The notes under the pieces were generated by a model. That model worked only from the letters and a program-made list of their open reading frames with translations. It was not told where the DNA came from and did no database searches. From contig CAYJLE010000044.1 in NCBI GenBank assembly GCA_964370985.1, positions 1-19,127 of the forward strand: DNA of 19,127 nt. Direction: 5' to 3'. The stretch is from JAHDVS01 sp964370985 (lineage in GTDB: Bacteria; Actinomycetota; Thermoleophilia; Gaiellales; Gaiellaceae). Shown here piece after piece: positions 8,423 to 15,163 of this stretch; the first letter of the stretch is position 1; the number at the start of each line of letters is the position of its first letter. Position numbers and translations under genes: made by a program.

Positions 8423-11143
8423 ATGGAAAAGGCCGGAGACAAGCGCATGCCTCCCGCGACCGCGAGCGGCGGCGAGCTGGAGCCGCCCGTCTGGAGCCTC
8501 ACCTGTCCGCAGGCGCTCGCCGCGCTCGAGAGCGACGAGCCGGGGCTTTCCCAGGCGGAGGCGGAGGCGCGGCTCCAGCGCGTCGGGCCGAACGCGCTCG
8601 AGACGGTGCGTGGGCCGGGCTTTGCCCGGATCCTGCTGCGCCAGTTCGCGAGCCCGCTCATCTACATCCTGCTCTTCGCCGCGATCGTCGCGCTGGCGTT
8701 CGGAGAGCTCGTCGACGCATCCGTGATCGGCGTCGTGCTCGTGATCAACGCGACGATCGGATTCACCCAGGAACTGCGGGCGAAGCGCTCGATGGAAGCG
8801 CTCCGGCAGCTCGCCCTGAACCTGGCCCGGGTCGTGCGCGACGGTCGGGAGCTGGAGATCGACGCGCGCGCGCTCGTGCCGGGCGATGTCGTGCTCGTCG
8901 AGGCCGGGATGAAGGTGCCCGCGGACTGCCGCGTCCTGCACGCGGTCGCCCTCGACGCGGACGAGTCCCTCTTGACCGGGGAGTCGGTCACGGTCGGCAA
9001 GCGCAGCGATCCGGTGGCGCCCGGCGCGCCGGTGGCGGACCGCACCGGGATGCTGTTCATGGGCACGATCGTCGTGCGCGGCCGTGGGCGGGCCGTCGTC
9101 TCCGCCACGGGCCCCCGCACCGAGCTCGGACGGATCGCCGGCGCGGTCCGCGAGCTCGGCCGGGGCGAGACGCCGTTGCAACGGCGGATGGCTCGCTTCG
9201 CCCGCCTGATCGGGATCGCCGTGCTGGCAAGCTGCGCCGTCGGCTTTGCCGCCGGCCTCGCCACGGGGCAGCCGTTCGAGGACCTCGTGCTCGCGCTCCT
9301 CGCGCTCGCCGTGTCCGCGATCCCGGAAGGGCTGCCGATCGTCTTGACTATCGCACTCGCGGTCAGCATGCGCAGGATGGCGGCGCGACGCGCGATCGTC
9401 CGCCGGTTGCCGGCGGTCGAGACGCTCGGGAGCTGCACCGTGATCGGCTCGGACAAGACGGGCACCCTGACCAGGAACCGCATGACCGTGCGGACGCTCC
9501 TGGTCGGCGGCGAGCGCTACGAGGTGACCGGCTCCGGGCTCGACTCGAAAGGCGCGCTCGTCCTCGACGGAAGGCCCCGGCGGGTGGAGGCGGGGACGCC
9601 GCTCTGGCTCGCTCTGCTCGCGGGAGCACTCTGCAACGAGGCGCGCGCGGTGCCGGCCGACGGCGCGCTGGACGTCTCGGGCGACCCGACCGAGGTGGCG
9701 CTGCTCGTCGCGGCGGCAAAGGCGGGCCTGTTCAAGGACGAGCTCGAGGACCGCTTCGAGCGATTCGCGGAGATCCCGTTCGACTCCGACCTGCGCTACA
9801 TGGCGACGTTCAACCGGGGCGACGACGGGGCGTTCCTGTTCGTCAAGGGCGCCCCCGAGGAGGTGCTCGCGATGTGCGACCGCGGCGCCGGGGACGACTC
9901 GCTCGAGCCGCGTCTCGTGCTCGCGGAGGCCGAGCGGATGGCCGCGGAGGGGATGCGCGTCCTAGCGTCCGCCTACCGGCCGCTCGACGGCGTCGCGGCC
10001 TCCGTGGCAACGCCCGGCGAGCACCTCGAAGGTCTGACGTTCCTCTCCCTCTACGCGCTGATCGACCCGCCCCGCGACGAGGCGATCGCCGCGGTTCGCG
10101 GGTGCCAGGAAGCGGGGATCCGTGTCCTCATGATCACGGGCGACCACGCCGCCACCGCCCTCGCGATCGCGCGCGAGGTCGGCATCGCCGCGAATGGACG
10201 CGCCGTGCTCGGCTCCGAGCTCGACGGCCTCGACGACCGGCAGCTCGGCGAGCTCGTGGCGGAGGCCTCCGTGTTCGCGCGGGTCTCCCCGCAGCACAAG
10301 CTGGCGATCGTCGAGGCGCTGAAGCGAGCGGGCCACACGGTCGCGGTGACCGGCGACGGGGTCAACGACGCGCCCGCGCTGCGGGCGGCCGACATCGGCG
10401 TCGCCATGGGCGAGTCCGGGACGGAGGTCGCCAAGGAGGCCTCGGACATGATCGTCACCGACGACAACTTCGCGAGCATCGTCGCGGCCGTCGAGGAAGG
10501 CCGGATCGCCTTCGACAACGTGCGCAAGACGACCTTCTACCAGGTCTCGACCGGCGCGGCCGAGATCGTCGCCGTGCTCGCGAGCCTGCTCGCGAGCTTC
10601 CAGGCACCGTTCGTGGCGGCGCAGATCATCTGGCTCAACCTCGTGACGAACGGGATCCAGGACGTGGCGCTCGCGTTCGAGCCCGGCGAGCAGGGCACGC
10701 TCCGCCGGCCGCCCCGACCGCGCGCGGAGGGCGTGATCTCGGCGCTGCTCTGGGAGCGGACCGTGCTCACCGGCGTCGTGATGGCCGCCGGCACGCTCGC
10801 GCTCTTCCTCCACGAGCTCCACGCCCGCGACGACCTCGACCGCGCCCGCACGGTCGCCCTGACCACGATGGTGCTGTTCCAGGCGTTCCACGTCGGCAAC
10901 TCCCGCTCCGAGCACCTGTCCGCGTTCGCGAAGAGCCCCTTCTCGAACCGGCTCCTGTTCGCCGGCACCTCGCTCGCGGTCGCGCTCCACGTGGGCGCGA
11001 TGCATTTCGGCCCCGCCCAGTACGTGCTGCGGATCGAGCCGCTCGACATCGCCACCTGGCTGAAGACCGTCGGCGTGGCGGCCTCCGTGATCGTCGCGGT
11101 CGAGCTGCACAAGCTGCTGCGCGGGCCAGCTCGATCGGGTTGA
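8423..11143 (+). CDS. P-type (P2) cation-transporting ATPase, calcium-pump-like
   Basis: A 906-residue E1-E2 ATPase. An N-terminal cation ATPase domain (22-95) precedes the actuator with TGES (185-188), M4 with AIPEGLP (299-305), the phosphorylated Asp344 in DKTGTLT, the nucleotide domain with FVKGAPEE (473-480), ITGDH (571-575) and the hinge GDGVNDAP (644-651). Ten membrane helices and the length of about 900 match P2A/P2B pumps, which move calcium or related cations out of the cytoplasm. The M4 Glu302 matches Glu309 of SERCA, and M5 keeps Glu714 (STGAAEIV). M6 reads NLVTNGIQD, with Asn743 where SERCA has Asp800. The start is ATG 8423 with GGGAG 4 nt upstream; ATG 8447 is also possible. A longer in-frame start at 8132 would overlap the CAP gene and adds no conserved sequence. 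Ion specificity is open. Confidence 0.92.
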   Translation: MEKAGDKRMPPATASGGELEPPVWSLTCPQALAALESDEPGLSQAEAEARLQRVGPNALETVRGPGFARILLRQFASPLIYILLFAAIVALAFGELVDASVIGVVLVINATIGFTQELRAKRSMEALRQLALNLARVVRDGRELEIDARALVPGDVVLVEAGMKVPADCRVLHAVALDADESLLTGESVTVGKRSDPVAPGAPVADRTGMLFMGTIVVRGRGRAVVSATGPRTELGRIAGAVRELGRGETPLQRRMARFARLIGIAVLASCAVGFAAGLATGQPFEDLVLALLALAVSAIPEGLPIVLTIALAVSMRRMAARRAIVRRLPAVETLGSCTVIGSDKTGTLTRNRMTVRTLLVGGERYEVTGSGLDSKGALVLDGRPRRVEAGTPLWLALLAGALCNEARAVPADGALDVSGDPTEVALLVAAAKAGLFKDELEDRFERFAEIPFDSDLRYMATFNRGDDGAFLFVKGAPEEVLAMCDRGAGDDSLEPRLVLAEAERMAAEGMRVLASAYRPLDGVAASVATPGEHLEGLTFLSLYALIDPPRDEAIAAVRGCQEAGIRVLMITGDHAATALAIAREVGIAANGRAVLGSELDGLDDRQLGELVAEASVFARVSPQHKLAIVEALKRAGHTVAVTGDGVNDAPALRAADIGVAMGESGTEVAKEASDMIVTDDNFASIVAAVEEGRIAFDNVRKTTFYQVSTGAAEIVAVLASLLASFQAPFVAAQIIWLNLVTNGIQDVALAFEPGEQGTLRRPPRPRAEGVISALLWERTVLTGVVMAAGTLALFLHELHARDDLDRARTVALTTMVLFQAFHVGNSRSEHLSAFAKSPFSNRLLFAGTSLAVALHVGAMHFGPAQYVLRIEPLDIATWLKTVGVAASVIVAVELHKLLRGPARSG

Positions 11144-11150
11144 GCCAGCC

Positions 11151-11642
11151 TCAGCTGACCGCCTTCTTCAGGAGCGCGCCGATCCTCTCTTCTTCGGCGG
11201 CGGTCAGCTTCTCGAGCGCGAAGGCGGTCGGCCACATTGCGCCTTCGTCGAGGTTCGCCGCGTCGCCGAAGCCGAGCGTCGCGTACCTCGTCTTGAACTT
11301 CTGCGCGCTCTGGAAGAAGCAGACGACCTTGCCGTCCAGCGCGTACGCGGGCATCCCGTACCAGGTTCTCGGCGAGAGGGCTGGCGCGCTGGCTTTGACG
11401 ATGGCATGGAGCCGCTCGGCCATGGCGCGATCCGGTTCCGCCATCTCGGCGATCTTCGCGAGCACGTCGTCTTCCCCGTCCGCCTTGCCCGAACGCGGTC
11501 CGCGGCGCGCGGCCGCCCTGAGCTCCTGGGCACGCTCCTTCATCGCGGCTCGTTCCTCGTCCGTGAATCCCCGGGACGCCGTGTCGGTCGCGGTCGTAGC
11601 GGACTTCCCGGCGCCCTTCCCTGCGGGTTTGCGCTCAGCCAT
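11151..11642 (-). CDS. DUF1801 (YdhG/iron-chaperone-like) protein
   Basis: A 163-residue cytoplasmic protein. After a Lys/Ala-rich N-terminus (1-25) come FTDEERAAMKERAQEL, a charged stretch, and a DUF1801 domain from about 55 with LSPRTWYGMPAYALDGKVV, the aromatic FFQSAQKFKTRYATLGFGD and MWPTAFALEKLT. This is a small alpha/beta fold of unknown biochemistry, related to the frataxin-like YdhG group. ATG 11642 has a strong GGAGG 8 nt upstream. In-frame sequence further upstream runs through tRNA-Val and is not coding. It converges with the P-type ATPase with 7 bp between. There is no obvious promoter in the 55 bp between tRNA-Val and this gene, so it may be co-transcribed with the tRNA. Confidence 0.85.
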   Translation of the reverse strand: MAERKPAGKGAGKSATTATDTASRGFTDEERAAMKERAQELRAAARRGPRSGKADGEDDVLAKIAEMAEPDRAMAERLHAIVKASAPALSPRTWYGMPAYALDGKVVCFFQSAQKFKTRYATLGFGDAANLDEGAMWPTAFALEKLTAAEEERIGALLKKAVS

Positions 11643-11697
11643 CGCGAATACCTCCGTGCGTCGAACGAGTCCTGGCCACTTGACCCCCGGCTCGAAA

Positions 11698-11770
11698 TGG
11701 GCGGTGCCGGGCTCGAACCGGCGACCTCCTGCGTGTAAGGCAGGCGCTCTCCCGGCTGAGCTAACCGCCC
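11698..11770 (-). tRNA. tRNA-Val (anticodon UAC)
   Basis: The minus strand folds as a full cloverleaf of 73 nt: acceptor GGGCGGT/ACCGCCC, D stem GCTC/GAGC, anticodon stem CCTGC/GCAGG with loop CTTACAC (anticodon TAC), and T arm GCCGG-TTCGAGC-CCGGC. The discriminator is A. CCA is not encoded. It lies between the PD40-RTX gene and the DUF1801 gene, all on the minus strand. Confidence 0.97.
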
Positions 11771-11779
11771 CGACCGCAA

Positions 11780-11811
11780 GTGTAGAGGCGGCGCGAGCGC
11801 CGCCCCTACAC
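11780..11811 (-). terminator. Long GC hairpin after the PD40-RTX gene
   Basis: GTGTAGAGGCGGCGC (11780-11794) and GCGCCGCCCCTACAC (11797-11811) pair at 14 of 15 positions with a 2-nt gap. It begins 13 nt past the stop of the PD40-RTX gene and ends 9 nt before the 5' end of tRNA-Val. There is no T-tract, as is common for GC-rich actinobacterial terminators. The AC-rich outer ends (GTGTAG/CTACAC) make it look like a discrete element rather than chance GC pairing. Confidence 0.6.
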
Positions 11812-11824
11812 CGGGTGGGCTGAG

Positions 11825-13057
11825 CTACGCCTCGCAGGCGATGGCCGAGTCGCCGTACGCGTAGCCGGGGGCGCCGGGGAAGCAGGCGTCGACGCCGGTG
11901 CCGCCGTTCAGGTGGTCGGCCTCGCCGCCGCCCCGCAGGACGTCGTTGCCGTTGCCGCCGACGACCTGGTCGGCGCCGCGGCCGCCGCGGAGGAGGTCGT
12001 CGCCGCCGAGGCCGTAGAGGAGGTCGTTGCCGTTCTTGCCGCAGATCACGTCGTCGCCGGGGGTGCCGATCAGGACGTCCGGGCCGGGGGTGCCGACGAT
12101 CGTGCAGCCGCCCGGGGCCGCGGGAGGCGCGGCGGGCGGGCCGGCGGGCGGCAGCGGCTGCGGCAGCACGAGCGGCTGCCAGTCCGGCGTCAGGTTCGAG
12201 CCGAGGCTGTTCGTCAGCCGCGTCACCTCGGTGCCGTCCGCCTTCATCGCGTGGATCTCGAAGCCGCCGCTGCGGTCGGAGGCGAACGCGATCCTCGACC
12301 CGTCGGGCGACCAAGCCGGGTAGCGGTCCGTGGCCGGCGCGTTCGTGAGCCGCGTGACGGCGGTGCCGTTCGCGTTCATCGAATAGATCTCCGGGTTGCC
12401 GTCGCGGTTCGACGCGAACGCGAGCTTCGACCCGTCGGGCGACCAGCTCGGCTCGCCGCTCGACGCCGCCGTGGCCGTGAGCCTGGTCGTGCCCGTGCCG
12501 TTCGCGTTGATCGTGTAGATCTCGATCGTCCCGTCGCGGTTCGACTCGAACGCGATCTTCTGCCCGTCGGGCGACCAGACCGGGTCGAAGTCGAAGCCGG
12601 GGCTGTCCGTCAGGCGGGTTACGCCCGACCCGTCCGCGCTGACGGAGTAGAGCTCGACGTCGCCGTCGCGGGTCGAGACGAACGCGAGCTTCTGCCCGTC
12701 GGGCGACCAGACCGGCACGAGGTCCGCGGCGGGGTCGCTCGTGATCCGGGTCAGGCCGGTGCCGTCCGCGCTCATCACGTACAGCTCCGGGTTCCCGTCC
12801 CGGCCCGAGACGAACGCGATCCGCTGACCGTCCGGCGACACCGCCGGCTGGTAGTCGATCGCGACGTTGTTGGTCAGGCGCGTCTCGCCGCCGCCCGCGC
12901 TGACGGAGTAGATCTCCTCGTCGCCGTCCCGGGTCGAGACGAAGACGATGTCGCCGTTGCCGCCGGGTAGGGCGGCCCCGCTGGGGACCGGGCCGCAGAG
13001 CGCGGTCGTGGCGGCCGCAGCGGCCGCGATCGTGGTGATAAGGAGCTTGCGGGTCAT
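11825..13057 (-). CDS. Secreted PD40 (TolB-like) beta-propeller fused to RTX calcium repeats
   Basis: A 410-residue exported protein. A signal peptide (MTRKLLITTIAAAAAATTALCG) leads into six PD40/TolB-type blades (about 34-295). Each has the pattern SPDGxxIAFxSxRDG, an IYxxxADG turn and TRLT. A Pro/Ala linker (296-317) joins them to a short RTX block (318-392) with GTPGDDVIC, GKNGNDLLY, GLGGDDLLR, GGRGADQVV and GGNGNDVLR. Four Cys in the tail (318, 339, 392, 408) could form disulfides. PD40 propellers bind peptides or other surface ligands; RTX repeats bind calcium outside the cell. ATG 13057 has AGGAGG 7 nt upstream. The in-frame extension to 13435 overlaps the sigma gene and is not real. 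Just upstream lies the same 33-bp element that precedes the sigma operon, so it is a likely target of that sigma factor. It is not the Tol-Pal TolB: this organism type lacks that system and the D1 domain is missing. Confidence 0.88.
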   Translation of the reverse strand: MTRKLLITTIAAAAAATTALCGPVPSGAALPGGNGDIVFVSTRDGDEEIYSVSAGGGETRLTNNVAIDYQPAVSPDGQRIAFVSGRDGNPELYVMSADGTGLTRITSDPAADLVPVWSPDGQKLAFVSTRDGDVELYSVSADGSGVTRLTDSPGFDFDPVWSPDGQKIAFESNRDGTIEIYTINANGTGTTRLTATAASSGEPSWSPDGSKLAFASNRDGNPEIYSMNANGTAVTRLTNAPATDRYPAWSPDGSRIAFASDRSGGFEIHAMKADGTEVTRLTNSLGSNLTPDWQPLVLPQPLPPAGPPAAPPAAPGGCTIVGTPGPDVLIGTPGDDVICGKNGNDLLYGLGGDDLLRGGRGADQVVGGNGNDVLRGGGEADHLNGGTGVDACFPGAPGYAYGDSAIACEA

Positions 13058-13082
13058 CGTGTGCCTCCTGCTCAGTTGACGA

Positions 13083-13115
13083 CCCTGAAACCCGGCGGCG
13101 GGAGGTTCCTTACGC
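13083..13115 (-). promoter_or_regulatory. Repeated promoter-like element, copy A (upstream of PD40-RTX)
   Basis: On the minus strand this reads GCGTAAGGAA, 13 bp, then GGTTTCAGGG. It matches copy B (14990-15022) at 28 of 33 positions, with all differences inside or next to the middle 13 bp. GGAAC resembles the -35 of ECF sigma promoters and GTTTC could be the -10, although the distance between them is short for the usual ECF pattern; TAAGGA-15 bp-GTTTC is another reading. Transcription starting just after it would give a leader of about 20-30 nt that includes AGGAGG. Confidence 0.6.
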
Positions 13116-13128
13116 GAACCGGACGGAA

Positions 13129-13144
13129 TCCCTCGAACGAGGGA
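13129..13144 (-). terminator. Short inverted repeat after the sigma gene
   Basis: TCCCTCG (13129-13135) and CGAGGGA (13138-13144) are a perfect inverted repeat with AA between. It lies 5 nt past the stop of the sigma protein and 13 bp upstream of repeated element A. It may end the sigma transcript before the separate PD40-RTX promoter; it could also be a binding site. Confidence 0.35.
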
Positions 13145-13149
13145 GCCCG

Positions 13150-14832
13150 CTAGCAGAGCCCGTCGGCCGCGGCGGAGTTGTTGCTCTCGCTCGACTCCGC
13201 GACCTCGCCGAACGCGTCGGCGGTCACGGTCACCGGCCCCGTGATGCACGTCGGCCAGCCGCGGGTCTCGGAGGCGCCGGCGGGAAGGCCGGCGGTGATC
13301 CAGATCGGGTCGAGGCCGTCGATCGCGATCGCGAACGGGCCCGCGTCGGCGCTGCCGGCGTTCGTCACGGTCACTCCGGCGGGGGTGAGCGAGGCGATCA
13401 CGAGGTCGGGTAGGCGCGGCGCCTCGACGAGCCACTGGTACGACGCCCTGGCGCCGTTCCCGGCCGCGTCAGTCGCCTCGACCTCGAACAGGTGCTCGCC
13501 CGGGCCGAGGTCGGCATAGCGGGCGGGGCTCTCGCAAGGCTCGGCGGGGGCGCCGTCGAGTCGGCAGCGGAAGCTCGCCTCCTCATCGGCCGCGAACTCG
13601 AACGCCGCCGCCGTCTCCACGGTCGGGCTGGCCGGCGCGCCGGTGATAGCGACGGCTGGCGCCGTCAGGTCGGCCGGCGCCGGCTCGGGCTCGGGCACCG
13701 GCTCGGTGGCGGGAGGCTCCTCGGGCGGCGCCTCGGTGGCGGCGGGCGCCTCCGTCGTCGCCCCGGTAGCCGGCTCGGCGCCGGGCGCGCTCTCCGTGAC
13801 CTCGGGCGGGGCGGGCGGCGGGGCGGCAGCGACGAGCTCGGCGGTCGACTGCGCCTGCACCGCGCTGGTGCCAGCGGGGGGCGGCGCCTCGGCCTCCCGC
13901 GCCGAGACGAGCGCGAATCCGCCCCCGACCGCGCCGCCTGCGATCAGCAGGCCGGCGGAGACGGCGACGAGGGCGGTGCGCAAGCCGAGCGCCGTCGCGA
14001 GGCGAGAGCGGGGGCGCCAGTAGCCGCTCGCCGCGAGCGCGTCCTCGACGCGGCCCCGGAGAGCGACGATCCCGACGGCGGGCGGCACGAGCGCGCGGTA
14101 GCGGCGGCTCGCCTCGCGCATGTCGGCGAGCGCGGCCTGGCAGCGCTCGCAGCGCTCCAGGTGCTCGAGCGTCTCGCTGCGCTTCGGCTCGCGGAGCTGG
14201 CCGTCGAGGTACGCCGACAGGTGCGGCAGCAGCGCCTGGCAGCCGGCGGGCAGCCGGGAGCGGTCGACCTGCACGAGGCGAAGCTCCTCGCGGAGGCTCT
14301 GGCGGGCGCGGGAGATCAGCTGCGCGACGGCGTTCTCGTTCAGGCCGACGAGCTCGCCGATCTCCGCGTAGCTTCGCTCCTCGAGCTCGCGCAGCGCGAG
14401 CACGAGCCGCTGGCGGGGCGCGAGCCGGGAGTTCGCCAGGCGCACCTCCCGCTGCTGGCCGCGCAGAAGCGCCGCCCGCTGCGGATCGTCCTCGACGGGC
14501 CCCGGCTCGTCGGGCTCGGGCACCTCCTCGACCGGCCGCTGGCGGCGGCCGCGCTCCACGTCCTTGAGAAACAGGTTGCGCGCGGTCGCGTACAGGTAGG
14601 CGCCCACGTCCGCACGCTCCGCCGGTAGGCGGTCGAGCCGGGGCAGCGCCCGGACGAACGTCTCCTGCACGAGATCCGCGGCATCGTGAGAGCTGCCGGT
14701 GAGCCGGTAGGCGAATCCGTACAGCCGCCCCTCGTAGAGCCGGTAGAGCTCGTCCCAGGCCGAGCGGTCGCGGACGCGCAGGCGCTCGACCAGCGCCGCG
14801 TCCGGTGCCCGGGGTGCGGTCCGGGTCGTCAT
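13150..14832 (-). CDS. One-chain ECF sigma factor / zinc anti-sigma / membrane sensor protein
   Basis: A 560-residue protein from ATG 14832 (GTG 14835 adds one residue). Sigma2 holds the core-binding DLVQETFVRAL (53-63) and sigma4 spans 131-181 (LAPRQRLVLALRELEERSYAEIGELV), typical of ECF sigma factors. Next comes a zf-HC2 anti-sigma motif, His224-x3-Cys228-x2-Cys231, with Cys198 upstream. A single membrane helix lies at about 285-308, then a Pro/Ala/Glu/Thr stalk (314-389). Outside are an Ig-like module (390-470, with Cys423 and Cys433 and the ATDAAGNG signature) and a CARDB-like module (473-560, with Cys529 and the C-terminal Cys560). The whole signal path therefore sits in one chain that would hold the sigma domain at the membrane. 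Release would need proteolysis or a conformational change. The gene is coupled to the 51-residue gene upstream (TGATG). Confidence 0.9.
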   Translation of the reverse strand: MTTRTAPRAPDAALVERLRVRDRSAWDELYRLYEGRLYGFAYRLTGSSHDAADLVQETFVRALPRLDRLPAERADVGAYLYATARNLFLKDVERGRRQRPVEEVPEPDEPGPVEDDPQRAALLRGQQREVRLANSRLAPRQRLVLALRELEERSYAEIGELVGLNENAVAQLISRARQSLREELRLVQVDRSRLPAGCQALLPHLSAYLDGQLREPKRSETLEHLERCERCQAALADMREASRRYRALVPPAVGIVALRGRVEDALAASGYWRPRSRLATALGLRTALVAVSAGLLIAGGAVGGGFALVSAREAEAPPPAGTSAVQAQSTAELVAAAPPPAPPEVTESAPGAEPATGATTEAPAATEAPPEEPPATEPVPEPEPAPADLTAPAVAITGAPASPTVETAAAFEFAADEEASFRCRLDGAPAEPCESPARYADLGPGEHLFEVEATDAAGNGARASYQWLVEAPRLPDLVIASLTPAGVTVTNAGSADAGPFAIAIDGLDPIWITAGLPAGASETRGWPTCITGPVTVTADAFGEVAESSESNNSAAADGLC

Positions 14833-14987
14833 CACCGGTCGTATCGGCTGTCGCGGCGCCGAAGATAATCCTCGAACGCCGCGTGCCGCGCCAGGTAGAG
14901 CTCGAGCTCGGCGAGCCCGTCCGCGACCCAGTCGCGGATCCAGGCGACGTCGATGTCGATCTCGGCGATCTCCTCGCTCTCGTCCAT
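14832..14987 (-). CDS. Small acidic protein coupled to the sigma gene
   Basis: A predicted 51-residue protein, MDESEEIAEIDIDVAWIRDW at the start and ending YLRRRDSRYDR. The first half is strongly acidic and the end is basic, with a probable amphipathic helix (VADGLAELELYLARHAAF). It has no membrane segment and I recognise no family. Its stop shares one base with the sigma protein's ATG (TGATG), which implies translational coupling. ATG 14987 lies only 2 nt after repeated element B, so the message is probably leaderless, in keeping with the lack of a Shine-Dalgarno. The frame stays open to 15098, but that would overlap tRNA-Glu. It might regulate the sigma protein; that is a guess from position. 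Confidence 0.6.
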   Translation of the reverse strand: MDESEEIAEIDIDVAWIRDWVADGLAELELYLARHAAFEDYLRRRDSRYDR

Positions 14988-14989
14988 GC

Positions 14990-15022
14990 CCCTGAAACCC
15001 CGGAGCGGGCGATTCCTTACGC
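14990..15022 (-). promoter_or_regulatory. Repeated promoter-like element, copy B (upstream of sigma operon)
   Basis: It has the same layout as copy A: GCGTAAGGAA, 13 bp, GGTTTCAGGG on the minus strand, directly followed by GC and the ATG of the 51-residue gene. If GTTTCA is the -10, transcription begins at or next to that ATG. Because it heads the operon encoding an ECF sigma factor, autoregulation is the natural reading. Confidence 0.62.
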
Positions 15023-15059
15023 TGGCGGCCGGAACGGGTGCGCTACCGTTCTGGCGCCT

Positions 15060-15133
15060 GCCCCCATCGTCTAGTGGCCTAGGACACCGGCCTTTCAAGC
15101 CGGAGATCGCGGGTTCGAATCCCGCTGGGGGTA
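15060..15133 (+). tRNA. tRNA-Glu (anticodon UUC)
   Basis: A 74-nt cloverleaf: acceptor GCCCCCA/TGGGGGT (first pair G-U), anticodon stem CCGGC/GCCGG with loop CTTTCAA (anticodon TTC), T arm GCGGG-TTCGAAT-CCCGC, and discriminator A. CCA is not encoded. TACCGT at 15044-15049 is a possible -10. The 3' end is convergent with the Cys-rich redox gene. Confidence 0.96.
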
Positions 15134-15163
15134 CCTCCCGCTCCGGCTTCCCTCGCCCTGGCC

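Noticed and set aside
8398..11823. A very long open frame on the plus strand overlapping the P-type ATPase
   Set aside because: It is rich in Arg, Ala, Gly and Pro, has no recognisable motif, and lies in another frame of a clear ATPase gene. GC-rich coding DNA gives such shadows.
11643..12314. N-terminal extension of the DUF1801 gene to 12314
   Set aside because: It crosses tRNA-Val and the PD40-RTX gene and is low-complexity Arg/Pro sequence.
11912..12970. Direct repeats of about 130 bp that might suggest a CRISPR or satellite
   Set aside because: The period equals one PD40 blade of about 43 residues and the copies diverge at the third codon position, so they are coding repeats.
11825..13057. 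Calling the PD40 protein TolB
   Set aside because: It lacks the TolB N-terminal domain, has RTX repeats, and no tol or pal genes are nearby.
13058..13435. N-terminal extension of the PD40-RTX gene to 13435
   Set aside because: The extension is Arg-rich antisense-type sequence over the sigma gene's end, while ATG 13057 has a signal peptide and AGGAGG.
14988..15098. N-terminal extension of the small coupled protein to 15098
   Set aside because: It would overlap tRNA-Glu and the promoter-like element; the ATG at 14987 fits the element as a leaderless start.
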